A stretch of 64,000 nt of DNA from Pseudotamlana haliotis (GTDB lineage: Bacteria; Bacteroidota; Bacteroidia; Flavobacteriales; Flavobacteriaceae), in assembly GCF_008806375.1 (NCBI RefSeq), contig NZ_WAAT01000022.1:124001-188000 (forward strand), in the 5' to 3' direction. The notes beneath the pieces are model-generated. The model did not search any database. It saw only the letters and a program-made list of their open reading frames with translations, and had not been told where the DNA came from. The stretch's first letter is position 1. The number at the start of each line of letters is the position of its first letter. The position numbers were made by a program, and so were the translations under genes. Below are positions 37,303 to 46,762 of this stretch, one piece after another.

Positions 37303-38589
37303 ATGTCAATATTAAATATACCTATAGTTATTCAAGATGTTGCTGCAACCAAAGCAGATGTTGATGCTATTATTGGAGACATGGGGATGTTATGGATGCT
37401 TATTTCTGGTATCTTAGTGTTCTTAATGCAAGCGGGATTCACTTTAGTAGAGTCAGGCATGACAAGAGCTAAAAACGTGGTGAACATTGCTATGAAAAAC
37501 GTTTTAGATATTGCCGTTGGATCGATCGTTTTCTGGTTCATGGGGTATTCTATTATGTACGGATCTACCGGAGGGTGGATTGGATGGAGTGGTTTTATGT
37601 ATAACCAAGGGCCAGCTGATTTATTCTTTCAAACGGTATTTTGTGCTACAACAGCGACGATCGTTTCTGGAGCTATTGCGGGTAGAACAAAATATACAAC
37701 CTATATCTTATTCTCATTAATTATGACAGCTGTGATCTATCCAATTTCTGGAGGATGGCAATGGAATGGCGATGGATGGTTAGCTCAAATGGGCTTCATT
37801 GATTTCGCTGGGTCTTCAATTGTACACGCTGTTGGTGGATGGGCTGCCTTAGTTGGTGCTGCTTTAGTAGGGCCAAGAATTGGGAAATACATTAATGGTA
37901 AAGCTGTGACTATACCAGGACACAACAAATTATTAGCAACTTTAGGTGTTTTCATCTTATGGTTCGGATGGTTTGGTTTCAACGGTGGTTCTCAACTTGC
38001 TTGGGGTGGTGCTGATGCAGAAGGTGGATCTATGGTTGTATTAGTAACAAACCTTGCAGCTTCTGCTGGTGCGGTTGGTGCGCTTTTCTTATCATGGATT
38101 AAATACAAAAAACCAAATTTAGATATGACTTTAAATGGTGCCTTAGCTGGTTTGGTGAGTATTACTGCAGGTTGTGGAAACATGACTGAAGGTGGGGCTT
38201 TAATCGCTGGTTTTATTGGTGGTATTATCGTGGTATTCTCAATGGAATTTATTGAGCAAAAATTAAAGATTGATGATGCTGTAGGTGCAGCTTCTGTACA
38301 CGGTGTTTGTGGTGCATGGGGTACCTTAGTTATCGGTCTTTGGGGTGTAGATGGTGATACAGCTATTGGTTTATTCAATGGTGGTGGATCTGCACAATTT
38401 GTAACACAATTAATAGGAACCTTGGCTTATGCAGTATGGGCTTTATTAACTTCATTTATTTTCTTCTTCATCCTTAAAAAGACATTAGGATTAAGAGTTA
38501 CTGAAAATGAAGAGGTAGAAGGGTTAGATCTTTCTGAGCATGGTACTTTAGCTTACCCAGGGAAAAGACAAAGAGAAATAGAAGATTAA
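37303..38589 (+). CDS. amt: Ammonium transporter (first copy)
   Basis: A 428-aa inner-membrane channel of the Amt/Mep/Rh family. About eleven hydrophobic segments are visible, with GFTLVESGMTRAKNVVNIAMKN at the first segment, the gate segment FQTVFCATTATIVSGAIAGR, and the pore twin histidines in SSIVHAVGGWAAL and SVHGVCGAWGTL. The cytoplasmic tail ends GLRVTENEEVEGLDLSEHG, as in family members. It follows the porin gene and precedes PII. The N-terminal stretch is longer than in the second copy and could be a signal or an extra extracellular segment. Confidence 0.95.
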   Translation: MSILNIPIVIQDVAATKADVDAIIGDMGMLWMLISGILVFLMQAGFTLVESGMTRAKNVVNIAMKNVLDIAVGSIVFWFMGYSIMYGSTGGWIGWSGFMYNQGPADLFFQTVFCATTATIVSGAIAGRTKYTTYILFSLIMTAVIYPISGGWQWNGDGWLAQMGFIDFAGSSIVHAVGGWAALVGAALVGPRIGKYINGKAVTIPGHNKLLATLGVFILWFGWFGFNGGSQLAWGGADAEGGSMVVLVTNLAASAGAVGALFLSWIKYKKPNLDMTLNGALAGLVSITAGCGNMTEGGALIAGFIGGIIVVFSMEFIEQKLKIDDAVGAASVHGVCGAWGTLVIGLWGVDGDTAIGLFNGGGSAQFVTQLIGTLAYAVWALLTSFIFFFILKKTLGLRVTENEEVEGLDLSEHGTLAYPGKRQREIED

Positions 38590-38677
38590 GTTCTTCATAT
38601 ATAAGTAACATAGATTTTTTATTTAAAAAAAAAGAATGTTCAAAAGGATTAAGTAGTTAATTTTAAGTTTAAAGAAA

Positions 38678-38709
38678 GAATGCCTGCTAATTTTAGCAGG
38701 TGTTCTTTT
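38678..38709 (+). terminator. Terminator after the first amt gene
   Basis: GAATGCCTGCTAA pairs with TTAGCAGGTGTTC (13 bp, two wobbles) around a 3-nt TTT loop, followed by TTTTG. It separates the first amt from the PII-amt pair, which has its own promoter. Confidence 0.72.
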
Positions 38710-38774
38710 GTGTTAAGCAATTTTAAATTCACATCTAGTTAGCAAGAAAAATCTGATTGAAGGAATTTATTTTT

Positions 38775-38782
38775 TACATTTG
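38775..38782 (+). promoter_or_regulatory. -7 box for the PII-amt pair
   Basis: TACATTTG fully matches TAnnTTTG, 29 bases before the PII ATG. A TTGA at 38757 is a weak -33 candidate. Confidence 0.5.
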
Positions 38783-38811
38783 AAATCTAACCATAAAAAC
38801 TAAATAATATT

Positions 38812-39150
38812 ATGAAAAAAATTGAAGCAATTATTAGAAAATCTAAATACCGTGTGGTAAAGGAAGCTCTTCATGACGTTGGAGTGAATTTTTTCTCGTA
38901 TTGGGATGTTACTGGTTTAGGTAACGAAAAGGAGGGACACGTTTATAGAGGTGTTTCTTATAGTACTAGTGATATTCAACGTAGACATTTGGCTATTGTT
39001 GTAAATGATGATTTTGAAGAAATCACGATTAACACAATTCTTAAAGCTGCATCAACTGGCGAAGTTGGTGACGGAAAGATATTCGTTTCTGATGTTAACG
39101 AATGCTACAGAATACGTACTGGAGAAAAAGGAGGCGAGTCTTTAAAATAA
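38812..39150 (+). CDS. glnK: PII family nitrogen signal protein
   Basis: A 112-aa trimeric signalling protein that reads ATP/ADP and 2-oxoglutarate and gates ammonium channels. Seen: MKKIEAIIRKSKYRVVKEAL, T-loop Tyr50 in YRGVSYS (aligning with Tyr51 of E. coli GlnB), the B-loop TGEVGDGKIFV, and C-terminal RIRTGEKGG. The T-loop is unusual: after the Tyr it reads STSDIQRRHLAIVV, where proteobacterial proteins have a MVDFLPKVKIEIVV-type stretch, so the lysine often seen there is missing. Its place between two amt genes makes GlnK-like channel control likely. Whether Tyr50 is modified is not known; no GlnD gene is in the window. Confidence 0.92.
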   Translation: MKKIEAIIRKSKYRVVKEALHDVGVNFFSYWDVTGLGNEKEGHVYRGVSYSTSDIQRRHLAIVVNDDFEEITINTILKAASTGEVGDGKIFVSDVNECYRIRTGEKGGESLK

Positions 39151-39184
39151 ATAGAAATTAACACGAAAAACTAATTATAGATTT

Positions 39185-40417
39185 ATGGAATTATTAACAA
39201 TTAACAATGTATGGATGATGATCTGTACAGCTCTTGTTTTCTTTATGCATACAGGTTTTGCATTTTTGGAAATTGGATTAACGAGACAGAAAAACACAAT
39301 CAACATCTTATTTAAGAACATCTTTATCATTACTGTTGGTTTACTTCTTTATTATATTGTAGGATTTAACCTTATGTATCCAGGTTTTGCAGACGATTCT
39401 GCTGGTATTTTCGGTTTTGCAGGATTTGGATTTGATATTCCTTTGAATGCTGAAGGAACATTAGATTTGGCATATAATGAAGGGTATACCTACTGGACAG
39501 ATTTCTTATTCCAAGGGATGTTTGCTGCTACAGCTGCAACTATTGTTTCTGGTGCAGTTGCTGAACGTATGAAAATTGGACCATTTATGATTTTTACAGT
39601 GATTTATGTAGGTCTTGTTTACCCAATTGCTGGTTCATGGAAATGGGGTGGTGGATTCTTAGACCAATTAGGGTTTTATGATTTTGCTGGTTCTACTTTA
39701 GTACACTCTGTTGGTGGATGGGCTGCCTTAGTAGCGGTTTATTTATTAGGTTCTCGTATCGGGAAGTTTAAAAACGGAAAACCACAAGCGATTCCAGGAC
39801 ATAGTATTCCTTTAGCTACGGCTGGTGTATTAATCCTTTGGTTAGGATGGTTCGGATTTAACGGTGGTTCTGTACTTTCGGCTGATCCAGAATTAACTTC
39901 TATAACTTTAGTAACAACTTGTTTAGCTGCTGCAGCTGGTGGTGTTGTTGCTGCTACTGTATCTTTCTTTAAATATAAAAACTTAGATTTAACCATGTTC
40001 TTAAATGGTATTTTAGGTGGTTTAGTTGGTATTACAGCTGGCGCAGATGTGATGACACCAGAAAGTGCTATTATAATCGGTGCTATTGCTGGTGTACTTA
40101 TTGTTTTTGCTGTAAGCTTTGTAGATGCTATTAAATTAGACGATCCAGTAGGAGCTATTGCTGTACACTTAATTTGTGGTATCTGGGGAACTTTAGCGGT
40201 TGGAATCTTTTCAACAAACGGAGAGCACACTTTTATGGCACAATTAATCGGTGTGTTATGTTACGCAGGTTTCTGTTTAGTGACATCTTTCTTAATTATT
40301 TTTACTTTAAAGAAAACAGTAGGTATTAGAGTTTCTGAAAGAGAAGAATTAGAAGGATTAGATGCACATGAGCACGGAATGGATGCATATCCTGATTTCA
40401 GATTGAATGAGCACTAA
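39185..40417 (+). CDS. amt: Ammonium transporter (second copy)
   Basis: A 410-aa Amt channel, diverged from the first copy. Seen: GFAFLEIGLTRQKNTINILF, FQGMFAATAATIVSGAVAERM, and pore histidines in TLVHSVGGWAAL and AVHLICGIWGTL, with the tail GIRVSEREELEGLDAHEHG. An insert between the first segments (about residues 60-105, rich in Asp/Gly/Phe) is longer than in the first copy. It starts 34 bases after PII and almost surely shares its transcript; a strong terminator follows. Confidence 0.95.
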   Translation: MELLTINNVWMMICTALVFFMHTGFAFLEIGLTRQKNTINILFKNIFIITVGLLLYYIVGFNLMYPGFADDSAGIFGFAGFGFDIPLNAEGTLDLAYNEGYTYWTDFLFQGMFAATAATIVSGAVAERMKIGPFMIFTVIYVGLVYPIAGSWKWGGGFLDQLGFYDFAGSTLVHSVGGWAALVAVYLLGSRIGKFKNGKPQAIPGHSIPLATAGVLILWLGWFGFNGGSVLSADPELTSITLVTTCLAAAAGGVVAATVSFFKYKNLDLTMFLNGILGGLVGITAGADVMTPESAIIIGAIAGVLIVFAVSFVDAIKLDDPVGAIAVHLICGIWGTLAVGIFSTNGEHTFMAQLIGVLCYAGFCLVTSFLIIFTLKKTVGIRVSEREELEGLDAHEHGMDAYPDFRLNEH

Positions 40418-40457
40418 AATTTAGTTTAGAACTGCTATTATCAATTCATATTCAAAG

Positions 40458-40493
40458 AAAAAGTGCTTCACATATTGTGAAGCACTTTTTTTA
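40458..40493 (+). terminator. Terminator after the second amt gene
   Basis: A perfect 15-bp stem, AAAAAGTGCTTCACA against TGTGAAGCACTTTTT, with a TAT loop and continued T-run. Confidence 0.9.
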
Positions 40494-40782
40494 TTCTATT
40501 AAACGGAGGTGTGCTGAGATTACTTAGAGCTACGTTCAAATTATACGTAGGATCACAGAGTTTTTTGACATGAATTATTGGGTGCTGTTGCTTTTCGTTT
40601 TCTCACCTTTGCAGGAAATAGAATTACTCAGAGCTTATACAGAGATAGCATTGAGGTTCATAAAGCTTTATTTAGATACCAATTTCAATAATTTTACATG
40701 CTACACCTTTACACCTTTACATCTTCACGTCTTGAGGAGAAAGTGAATGAGTTTCGCGGCTCAGATATAATTTTTGGAAACA
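40494..40782. other. Intergenic stretch with decayed repeat-like sequence
   Basis: No coding potential seen. It includes CACAGAG/CTCAGAG-type fragments (about 40550-40660) and a short tandem run of ACACCTTT and related units at about 40700-40733, similar in style to the repeat remnants at 53160-53330. No intact element is recognisable. Confidence 0.35.
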
Positions 40783-40817
40783 AAAAAGCCCTTCAAATTT
40801 ATTTTTGAAGGGCTTTT
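40783..40817 (-). terminator. Terminator after ppc
   Basis: AAAAGCCCTTCAAA pairs perfectly with TTTGAAGGGCTTTT (14 bp, 6-nt loop), with A- and T-runs on both sides, 22 bases past the ppc stop. Confidence 0.85.
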
Positions 40818-40838
40818 ATAAGTTATAAAAAGTATGAT

Positions 40839-43430
40839 TTATGCTGAGTTTCTACTCGCGTTAATATTACCAAATAAAGAACGTGTTACGATTTTTTCGT
40901 AAATCAATTTATCTGGATCATCTGCGGCAACACCAGCTTTTTCTAGTTCTTGAATCTTTTTAAGGGCATACTGCTGAATGGTTAATAACGGTAATACAAT
41001 AGATTCTCTAACTTCAATTGAAGCTTTTCCAGTTGGTTCATTTTGCATTAAAGTATCATAGCCAGTAAGCTTCAATAATAATCGTTTAGTGGTTTCGTAT
41101 TCCGTGTGAATAATGTTCCAGAAATCACCAAACTCTTCGTCTTTAGACATGTACTTCGTTAAATCGAAGAATGATTTTGTTAAAGACATCATACTGTTTT
41201 CAAGTAGGGTTTTAAAGAATTTATTGTTCCTGTAAAGTTGTTCTACTTTATGGAATTCTCCACGATCTTCGTATTGTTTTAAAGCAGTTCCTACTCCGTA
41301 AAAACCTGGTACGTTTTGTTTTAATTGACTCCATGATCCTACAAATGGAATGGCTCTTAAATCAGAGAATATTAATTTATCTGAAGTTCCACGTTTAGAA
41401 GGTCTACTACCAATATTGGTTTTTGCATAGTATTTTAAAGTACTCATGCGTTCCAAATAAGGAATAAACATTTCGTGACTCTTAAAGTCTTTGTAAACCT
41501 GGTAGCTAGTTTCAGCTAAATCGGCCATAACTACGCGATCTTCATCTGAAAGGGTGTTTTTGTCACTTCCAATACGGTTGTTTACACCAGAACTAATCAG
41601 TTGTTCTAGGTTAAACTGTGACGAATTTAAAGTACCAAAGTTTGAACTAATCGTTTGTCCTTGAATAGTCAATTGTACTTCTTTATCCTCAATAGTTGGA
41701 CCTAAAGAAGAATAGAAGTTATGAGTTTTTCCACCACCACGTGCAGGAGGTCCACCACGACCATCAAAGAATATGGCAGTAATGCCGTATTTTCTAGACA
41801 TTTCTGTTAATAGCTCTTTGGCTTTATAAATACCCCAGTTGGCCATTAAGTAACCGCCATCTTTTGTTCCGTCAGAGAAACCTAACATAATAGTTTGTTT
41901 GTAACCTCTAGATTTTAAGTGGGCCATATAGGCTGGGTTGGTGTATAGTTGTTCCATAACACCAGGTGCGTTTTCTAAATCTGGAATGGTTTCAAAAAGT
42001 GGCGCCAAATCAACGGTTAAGTTGTCTTTAAAAGAAGCCATTTTTAGCATGGCAAACAACTGCATCATATTTAATGCGGTTTGGTTGTTACTAATAATAT
42101 AGCGGTTAGCACCACGTTCACCATTGCTTTGTTGAATTTTTTTAATCGCCTGAATTGTTTTTAAAGTGTTGTAAGTCATCTCATCCTCAAAAACGTCTAA
42201 GTCAGTTAATTCATCTGTAGTTTTTGATAAGATATCAATTTGTTCTTCTTCAGATAAATCGTGATAGTTTTCAGGTAAACAGCTGTTTCCGCTTGCTAAT
42301 AAGTGATCTACCACATTGGTGAAAACACTATGGTGAATTCTACTGTCTTGTCTAATATCTAAAGTTGCAAAACGGTAACCAAAAAGGTGAATTCTGTTAA
42401 TCAAGTGGGTGATTTCCTTTTCGTATAATGATTGGTGTTGCTCAACAACAATTTCTCTAATACTTATAAGCTCTTCGGTTAACTCTTGTACAGAGATCGC
42501 CTTTTTACTTTTTAGGTTGATACTGTAATCGTAAAGAATGGTTTCTAACTTAATGATGCGATCTTCAACACCTTTAAAGGTTAGTTTTCTTCTTAATTGT
42601 TTAAGGTCTTCGTAATATTTCTTAAGAATAGCCTTTTTAAGCTTTTTGGCTACTTTTAAAGTTGTTTCAGGCTTAACAAATGGGTTTCCGTCACGGTCAC
42701 CACCTGGCCAGAACCCGATGTTTATAATTTCATTATGCTTTTGACCATCGGCATAAATATTAGATTGAATGTAGTTGTATATTTTACCAAAAGAGGTGTA
42801 AAATACATTTTCTAAATACCAAATTAAACTTTTAGCTTCATCATAAGGGGTTGGTTTTTTATGCTTGAAAAAAGGTGTTTTTCCAAGTTGACCAAACAAG
42901 TTGTTGATGTCTCTTAAATCGTTTTTTTCTATGGCTTTGGTGAGGTCGGTGATAATTCCTAAAACCGATCCTGGATAAAATTGTGTTGGGTGCGCGGTTA
43001 AAACAATACGTACTTTAAACTCATCTAAGTAAGCTTTTAGCTCTTCCAGGCTGTTTTCATCTTGTGCCTTGTCTTTTAAGTTACGCAAGGTACCAACACC
43101 CTCCATGTTGTTTACTGTTGGAAAGGCAGCGTCTTCAATGGCATCAAATAATACCACTTGTCTTTCGATGTATTGAATAAATCTGAATAATAAATTAATC
43201 TGACTTTCTTTGTTTCTACGTCCTTGATATTTTTCAAAAAACGTATCAACTATAGTTGTAGGGTTGTCGCCGTTTTCAAAACCTTTTTTACAGGTTTCAT
43301 GAAATAGCGGAAGTAGTACTCCAGTTTTCGTTACCGCATCAAAGGGTAATGTCATAAATATACTGTTGAATATTTGGTATTTTGACAAGACACTTTGATT
43401 GAATCGTGTTAATTTTGGCTCTATTGACAT
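40839..43430 (-). CDS. ppc: Phosphoenolpyruvate carboxylase
   Basis: An 863-aa cytoplasmic enzyme adding bicarbonate to phosphoenolpyruvate to make oxaloacetate. Catalytic motifs: VLTAHPTQF (essential His; most homologues have HPTE), GFWPGGDRDGNPFV, TIMLGFSDGTKDGGY, FFDGRGGPPARGGG, and RSKRGTSDKLIFSDLRAIPFV. The C-terminus NINASRNSA is a variant of the usual 'NGxxxGLRNTG' end that binds aspartate-type inhibitors, so feedback control may differ. It diverges from the 603-aa unknown gene with a 294-base region between. Confidence 0.95.
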   Translation of the reverse strand: MSIEPKLTRFNQSVLSKYQIFNSIFMTLPFDAVTKTGVLLPLFHETCKKGFENGDNPTTIVDTFFEKYQGRRNKESQINLLFRFIQYIERQVVLFDAIEDAAFPTVNNMEGVGTLRNLKDKAQDENSLEELKAYLDEFKVRIVLTAHPTQFYPGSVLGIITDLTKAIEKNDLRDINNLFGQLGKTPFFKHKKPTPYDEAKSLIWYLENVFYTSFGKIYNYIQSNIYADGQKHNEIINIGFWPGGDRDGNPFVKPETTLKVAKKLKKAILKKYYEDLKQLRRKLTFKGVEDRIIKLETILYDYSINLKSKKAISVQELTEELISIREIVVEQHQSLYEKEITHLINRIHLFGYRFATLDIRQDSRIHHSVFTNVVDHLLASGNSCLPENYHDLSEEEQIDILSKTTDELTDLDVFEDEMTYNTLKTIQAIKKIQQSNGERGANRYIISNNQTALNMMQLFAMLKMASFKDNLTVDLAPLFETIPDLENAPGVMEQLYTNPAYMAHLKSRGYKQTIMLGFSDGTKDGGYLMANWGIYKAKELLTEMSRKYGITAIFFDGRGGPPARGGGKTHNFYSSLGPTIEDKEVQLTIQGQTISSNFGTLNSSQFNLEQLISSGVNNRIGSDKNTLSDEDRVVMADLAETSYQVYKDFKSHEMFIPYLERMSTLKYYAKTNIGSRPSKRGTSDKLIFSDLRAIPFVGSWSQLKQNVPGFYGVGTALKQYEDRGEFHKVEQLYRNNKFFKTLLENSMMSLTKSFFDLTKYMSKDEEFGDFWNIIHTEYETTKRLLLKLTGYDTLMQNEPTGKASIEVRESIVLPLLTIQQYALKKIQELEKAGVAADDPDKLIYEKIVTRSLFGNINASRNSA

Positions 43431-43698
43431 ATAATCGTTCTATTGAAGTTTACGCATAAAAGTAGTAAAGCTTTAGCTAAACACATAGTCTTTATAAAGT
43501 TTTATCAATATTTATTGTTTTGCGAACGCTCTTTGTGAATAATGAAATAAAAGCCTTGATAAGGTTTAATTTTTATAATCAAATTTTGAAAGAAAAAACT
43601 GTAAAATGAATTAATAATGGGCGTTTTTCATGTTTTTTAGACATAAAGTGTAATGTTTAAGTATGATATTTATCATGTTTTTCGGCGAGATGTCGCGC

Positions 43699-43706
43699 TA
43701 TCTTTG
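43699..43706 (+). promoter_or_regulatory. Promoter of the 603-aa unknown gene
   Basis: TATCTTTG, a full match to the -7 consensus and its commonest form in Flavobacteriaceae, lies 19 bases before the ATG. GTTTTTC about 16 bases upstream may be the -33 element. Confidence 0.6.
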
Positions 43707-43724
43707 CAGATCAAAATATAAATT

Positions 43725-45536
43725 ATGAAAAAGACACACTCGTTTCACATTCCAGTAATGGGTATTGGCTTTACTATTGACACACCGTTGAAAGTAGCCC
43801 AATACGGTATGGATTCTGTTATTTCTTTGGTAGACGATATTCTGCTAGAGAAATTGAGAAAAATGTACTCTGAGAAATTTGAAGTTCCTTACAACGAGAT
43901 TACCGATAAAATTGATGATTTTAGAGCAAAAAGAATCACTTCATACTTGAATTTAGTAAGTGATTTAGCTGAAAAAAAGTTTGAGTCTCTAAAAAGCATA
44001 AGTTCAAAAAAGAGCGACGAGATATTAGCATACATCAATATGTTGCCTAATAATTCTACGCTTAAAGCGGAATTTAAAAAACTCACGGAAAAGGAATTTA
44101 ATCTTGCTGAAGTTAAAAAATGGGCTTCAAAAAACTTAGTCATGGGCGCTATTGACGTGAACATTATGACTAAAGTAGATAAAGACAACTATAAGGATAA
44201 CGAGCAATTACCTACTGAATATAACGATGCACATGCGGCTTTAAGAGGTTTTGCTAACAGTAAGCTGAAATCTTCAGTAGTGCTTTCTGCAGGAATGAAC
44301 CCAAGATTGTACAGTTACATGGGACAGTTTGATGATTTCTTTCCAAATGCAAAAGGCGAATTCAACAAACGTATTATTCTTAAAGTAAGTGATTACCGTT
44401 CGGCTTTAATTCAAGGGAAGTTTTTAGCTAAAAAAGGCCTTTGGGTTTCAGAATATCGTATTGAATCTGGGTTAAACTGTGGCGGTCATGCCTTTGCTAC
44501 CGATGGTTATTTATTAGGACCCGTGTTAGCCGAGTTTAAAGAAAATCGTGTGGCTTTACAAGAAGCCATTCAAAGTGTGTTGCTTCAAGAATTAGAAAAT
44601 CAAGGAAAAACACTTCCGGAAACGGATTTAACTTTTGAGATTACTGCACAAGGTGGTGTTGGTACTGAAGAAGAGCATAACTTTTTAATGGAAGAATATA
44701 ACCTAGATTCAGTAGGTTGGGGGAGTCCGTTTTTGCTAGTTCCTGAAGCGACTACTGTAGATGAAAAGACCTTACAAAAATTGGTTAAGGCTGAAGAAAA
44801 AGACTTGTATTTGAGTGATATTTCTCCTTTAGGGATTCCTTTTAACAATTTAAAAGACAATACAAAAGATTTAGAGAAACAGAAAAATATTGATAAAAAC
44901 AGACCAGGAAGTGCTTGTCCGAAAAAATTTGTAGCCCTTAATAAGGAGTTCAAAGAAACAGGAATTTGTACGGCGTCTAGAGAATATCAGTTTTTAAAAA
45001 TAAAAGAATTAGACGAGAAAGGTTTAGCTCCAAATGAATATAAAAAGGAACTGGATAACATTATTGTAAAATCATGTACCTGTGTTGGTTTAGGAACTTC
45101 AGCTCTATTGGCTTATGGTTTAGATACTAAAACCGAAGGCGAAGGTGTTTCAATTTGTCCGGGACCAAATATGGCCTATTATTCTAAGGTGATGAGTTTG
45201 GCTAATATGACCGATCACATTTACGGAAGAGCCAATATGGTCTCTCGTGTCGATCGTCCAAATTTATTTATCAAAGAGCTTCATATTTATATGGACTATC
45301 TTAAAAATAAAATGGAAGATGCTAAGGTGTCTATGAACAAAAAAGAAGAGAAATACTTAAAAACCTTTACAACCAATATGAAAGCTGGTGTGGCTTATTA
45401 TAAAGGTTTGTTTAATGGGGTTAAAAATAGCTTTGATGATATTAAAGCATCAGTACTTAACGAACTCGAAACTAGCGAAGGGTTATTAAATCGCATTCAA
45501 TTAGAAATAGACGAATTAGCTTTAGTAAAGGTTTAA
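43725..45536 (+). CDS. Unrecognised 603-aa protein with a conserved-looking cysteine cluster
   Basis: I do not recognise this family. It is a soluble protein with no signal peptide. Residues 1-60 (IPVMGIGFTIDTPLKVAQYG) recall the opening of FMN-binding TIM barrels such as nitronate monooxygenase or the GltB synthase domain. The middle has LNCGGHAF (Cys252) and TAQGGVGTEEEHNF (around 307-320), a Gly-rich loop of the kind that binds flavin phosphate, then WGSPFLLVPEA. Five more cysteines follow: GSACPKKF (Cys398), GICTAS (Cys415), KSCTCVG (Cys451, Cys453) and SICPGP (Cys478), enough for an iron-sulfur cluster. The end is helical and charged. An FMN/Fe-S oxidoreductase is my guess, not an assignment. 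It is a single gene with its own promoter and terminator, divergent from ppc. Confidence 0.75.
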   Translation: MKKTHSFHIPVMGIGFTIDTPLKVAQYGMDSVISLVDDILLEKLRKMYSEKFEVPYNEITDKIDDFRAKRITSYLNLVSDLAEKKFESLKSISSKKSDEILAYINMLPNNSTLKAEFKKLTEKEFNLAEVKKWASKNLVMGAIDVNIMTKVDKDNYKDNEQLPTEYNDAHAALRGFANSKLKSSVVLSAGMNPRLYSYMGQFDDFFPNAKGEFNKRIILKVSDYRSALIQGKFLAKKGLWVSEYRIESGLNCGGHAFATDGYLLGPVLAEFKENRVALQEAIQSVLLQELENQGKTLPETDLTFEITAQGGVGTEEEHNFLMEEYNLDSVGWGSPFLLVPEATTVDEKTLQKLVKAEEKDLYLSDISPLGIPFNNLKDNTKDLEKQKNIDKNRPGSACPKKFVALNKEFKETGICTASREYQFLKIKELDEKGLAPNEYKKELDNIIVKSCTCVGLGTSALLAYGLDTKTEGEGVSICPGPNMAYYSKVMSLANMTDHIYGRANMVSRVDRPNLFIKELHIYMDYLKNKMEDAKVSMNKKEEKYLKTFTTNMKAGVAYYKGLFNGVKNSFDDIKASVLNELETSEGLLNRIQLEIDELALVKV

Positions 45537-45563
45537 TAAACGGTTCTAATATAGATTTTAAAG

Positions 45564-45592
45564 ACGCTTTGACTTTGTCAAGGCGTTTTTTA
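45564..45592 (+). terminator. Terminator of the 603-aa unknown gene
   Basis: ACGCTTTGAC pairs with GTCAAGGCGT (10 bp, one wobble) around a TTT loop and runs straight into seven T. Confidence 0.85.
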
Positions 45593-45835
45593 TTTATAGC
45601 GAATTTATAATTGTATAGCAGGCGTGTCAATATTTGGTATTTCTATTTTGTTAATTTTTAAAGTAAATCTTTTCAAAAACGCTAAAAGATGCTATAAATA
45701 GTCAATAGGTCTTTAATTCATTGGTTTTTTTTGATAGAATCTCATTTATTAAAATTAATAATTAGGATATTTGTATCTTTATAGGTGGTTAAGAGCTACC
45801 AATTATGAATTTCAAATTATTCCAGTAAGCTTAAA

Positions 45836-46762
45836 ATGGATTTAGTAAAAGAGATACAACGCCTTAAGAAGGAGAAGAATGCTGTGATTTTAGCACATTA
45901 TTATCAGGTGCCAGAAATACAGGATATAGCAGATTATGTTGGTGACAGTTTAGGGTTGTCGCAGAAAGCTGCAGAAACCGATGCCGATATTATCGTATTT
46001 GCCGGTGTACATTTTATGGCTGAAACAGCCAAGATATTAAACCCAGGAAAAACTGTGGTTTTACCAGATTTAGATGCTGGTTGTTCGTTAGCAGACTCTT
46101 GTCCGCCAGACGAATTTGAGAAATTCACCAAAGCACATCCTGATCATATTGTGATTACTTATGTGAATTGTTCTGCGGAAATTAAAGCCTTAACAGATAT
46201 TGTTTGTACATCATCTAACGCTTTAAAAATTGTAAATTCAATTCCAAAAGATCAGCCTATCATTTTTGCTCCAGATAGGAATCTAGGGCAATACATTATA
46301 AATGAAACCGGTAGAGAGATGCTACTTTGGGATGGAAGTTGTATTGTTCATGAGGCTTTTTCAATGGAAAAGTTATTGGATTTACACAAGAAATACCCAG
46401 ATTATAAAATTATAGCGCACCCAGAGTCTGAAACACATATCTTAAATACAGCAACCTATATTGGTTCTACTTCAGGTATGATAGATTATGTAAGACAACA
46501 TCAAGACGAGAAATTTATCGTGGCGACTGAAGCTGGGATTTTACATAAAATGAAGGAGGAAATGCCAAATACCGAATTGGTTCCGGCACCTGCAAAAGAA
46601 GATAATACCTGTGCTTGTAGTGAATGTCATTTCATGAAAATGAACACGTTTCAAAAATTACACGATTGTTTACTTAATGAATCTCCACAGGTTGATGTGG
46701 ACGAGGCTATACGAGAACGTGCTTTATTACCAATTCAACGCATGCTAGACCTTTCTAAATAA
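45836..46762 (+). CDS. nadA: Quinolinate synthase
   Basis: A 308-aa [4Fe-4S] enzyme condensing iminoaspartate with dihydroxyacetone phosphate to quinolinate in NAD synthesis. Seen: [38 protein letters not shown], the cysteine sites [21 protein letters not shown] and [13 protein letters not shown], and HPESE and STSGMIDYV. Length is that of the short A-type NadA. Its TAA stop overlaps the ATG of nadB, so translation is coupled; both enzymes are needed in sequence because iminoaspartate is unstable. Confidence 0.96.
   Translation: MDLVKEIQRLKKEKNAVILAHYYQVPEIQDIADYVGDSLGLSQKAAETDADIIVFAGVHFMAETAKILNPGKTVVLPDLDAGCSLADSCPPDEFEKFTKAHPDHIVITYVNCSAEIKALTDIVCTSSNALKIVNSIPKDQPIIFAPDRNLGQYIINETGREMLLWDGSCIVHEAFSMEKLLDLHKKYPDYKIIAHPESETHILNTATYIGSTSGMIDYVRQHQDEKFIVATEAGILHKMKEEMPNTELVPAPAKEDNTCACSECHFMKMNTFQKLHDCLLNESPQVDVDEAIRERALLPIQRMLDLSK

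Noticed and set aside
39739-40230. 163-codon minus-strand open frame under the second amt gene
   Set aside because: Low-complexity Pro/Ala/Thr/Ile translation is a reflection of the Gly/Ala-rich membrane segments on the sense strand.
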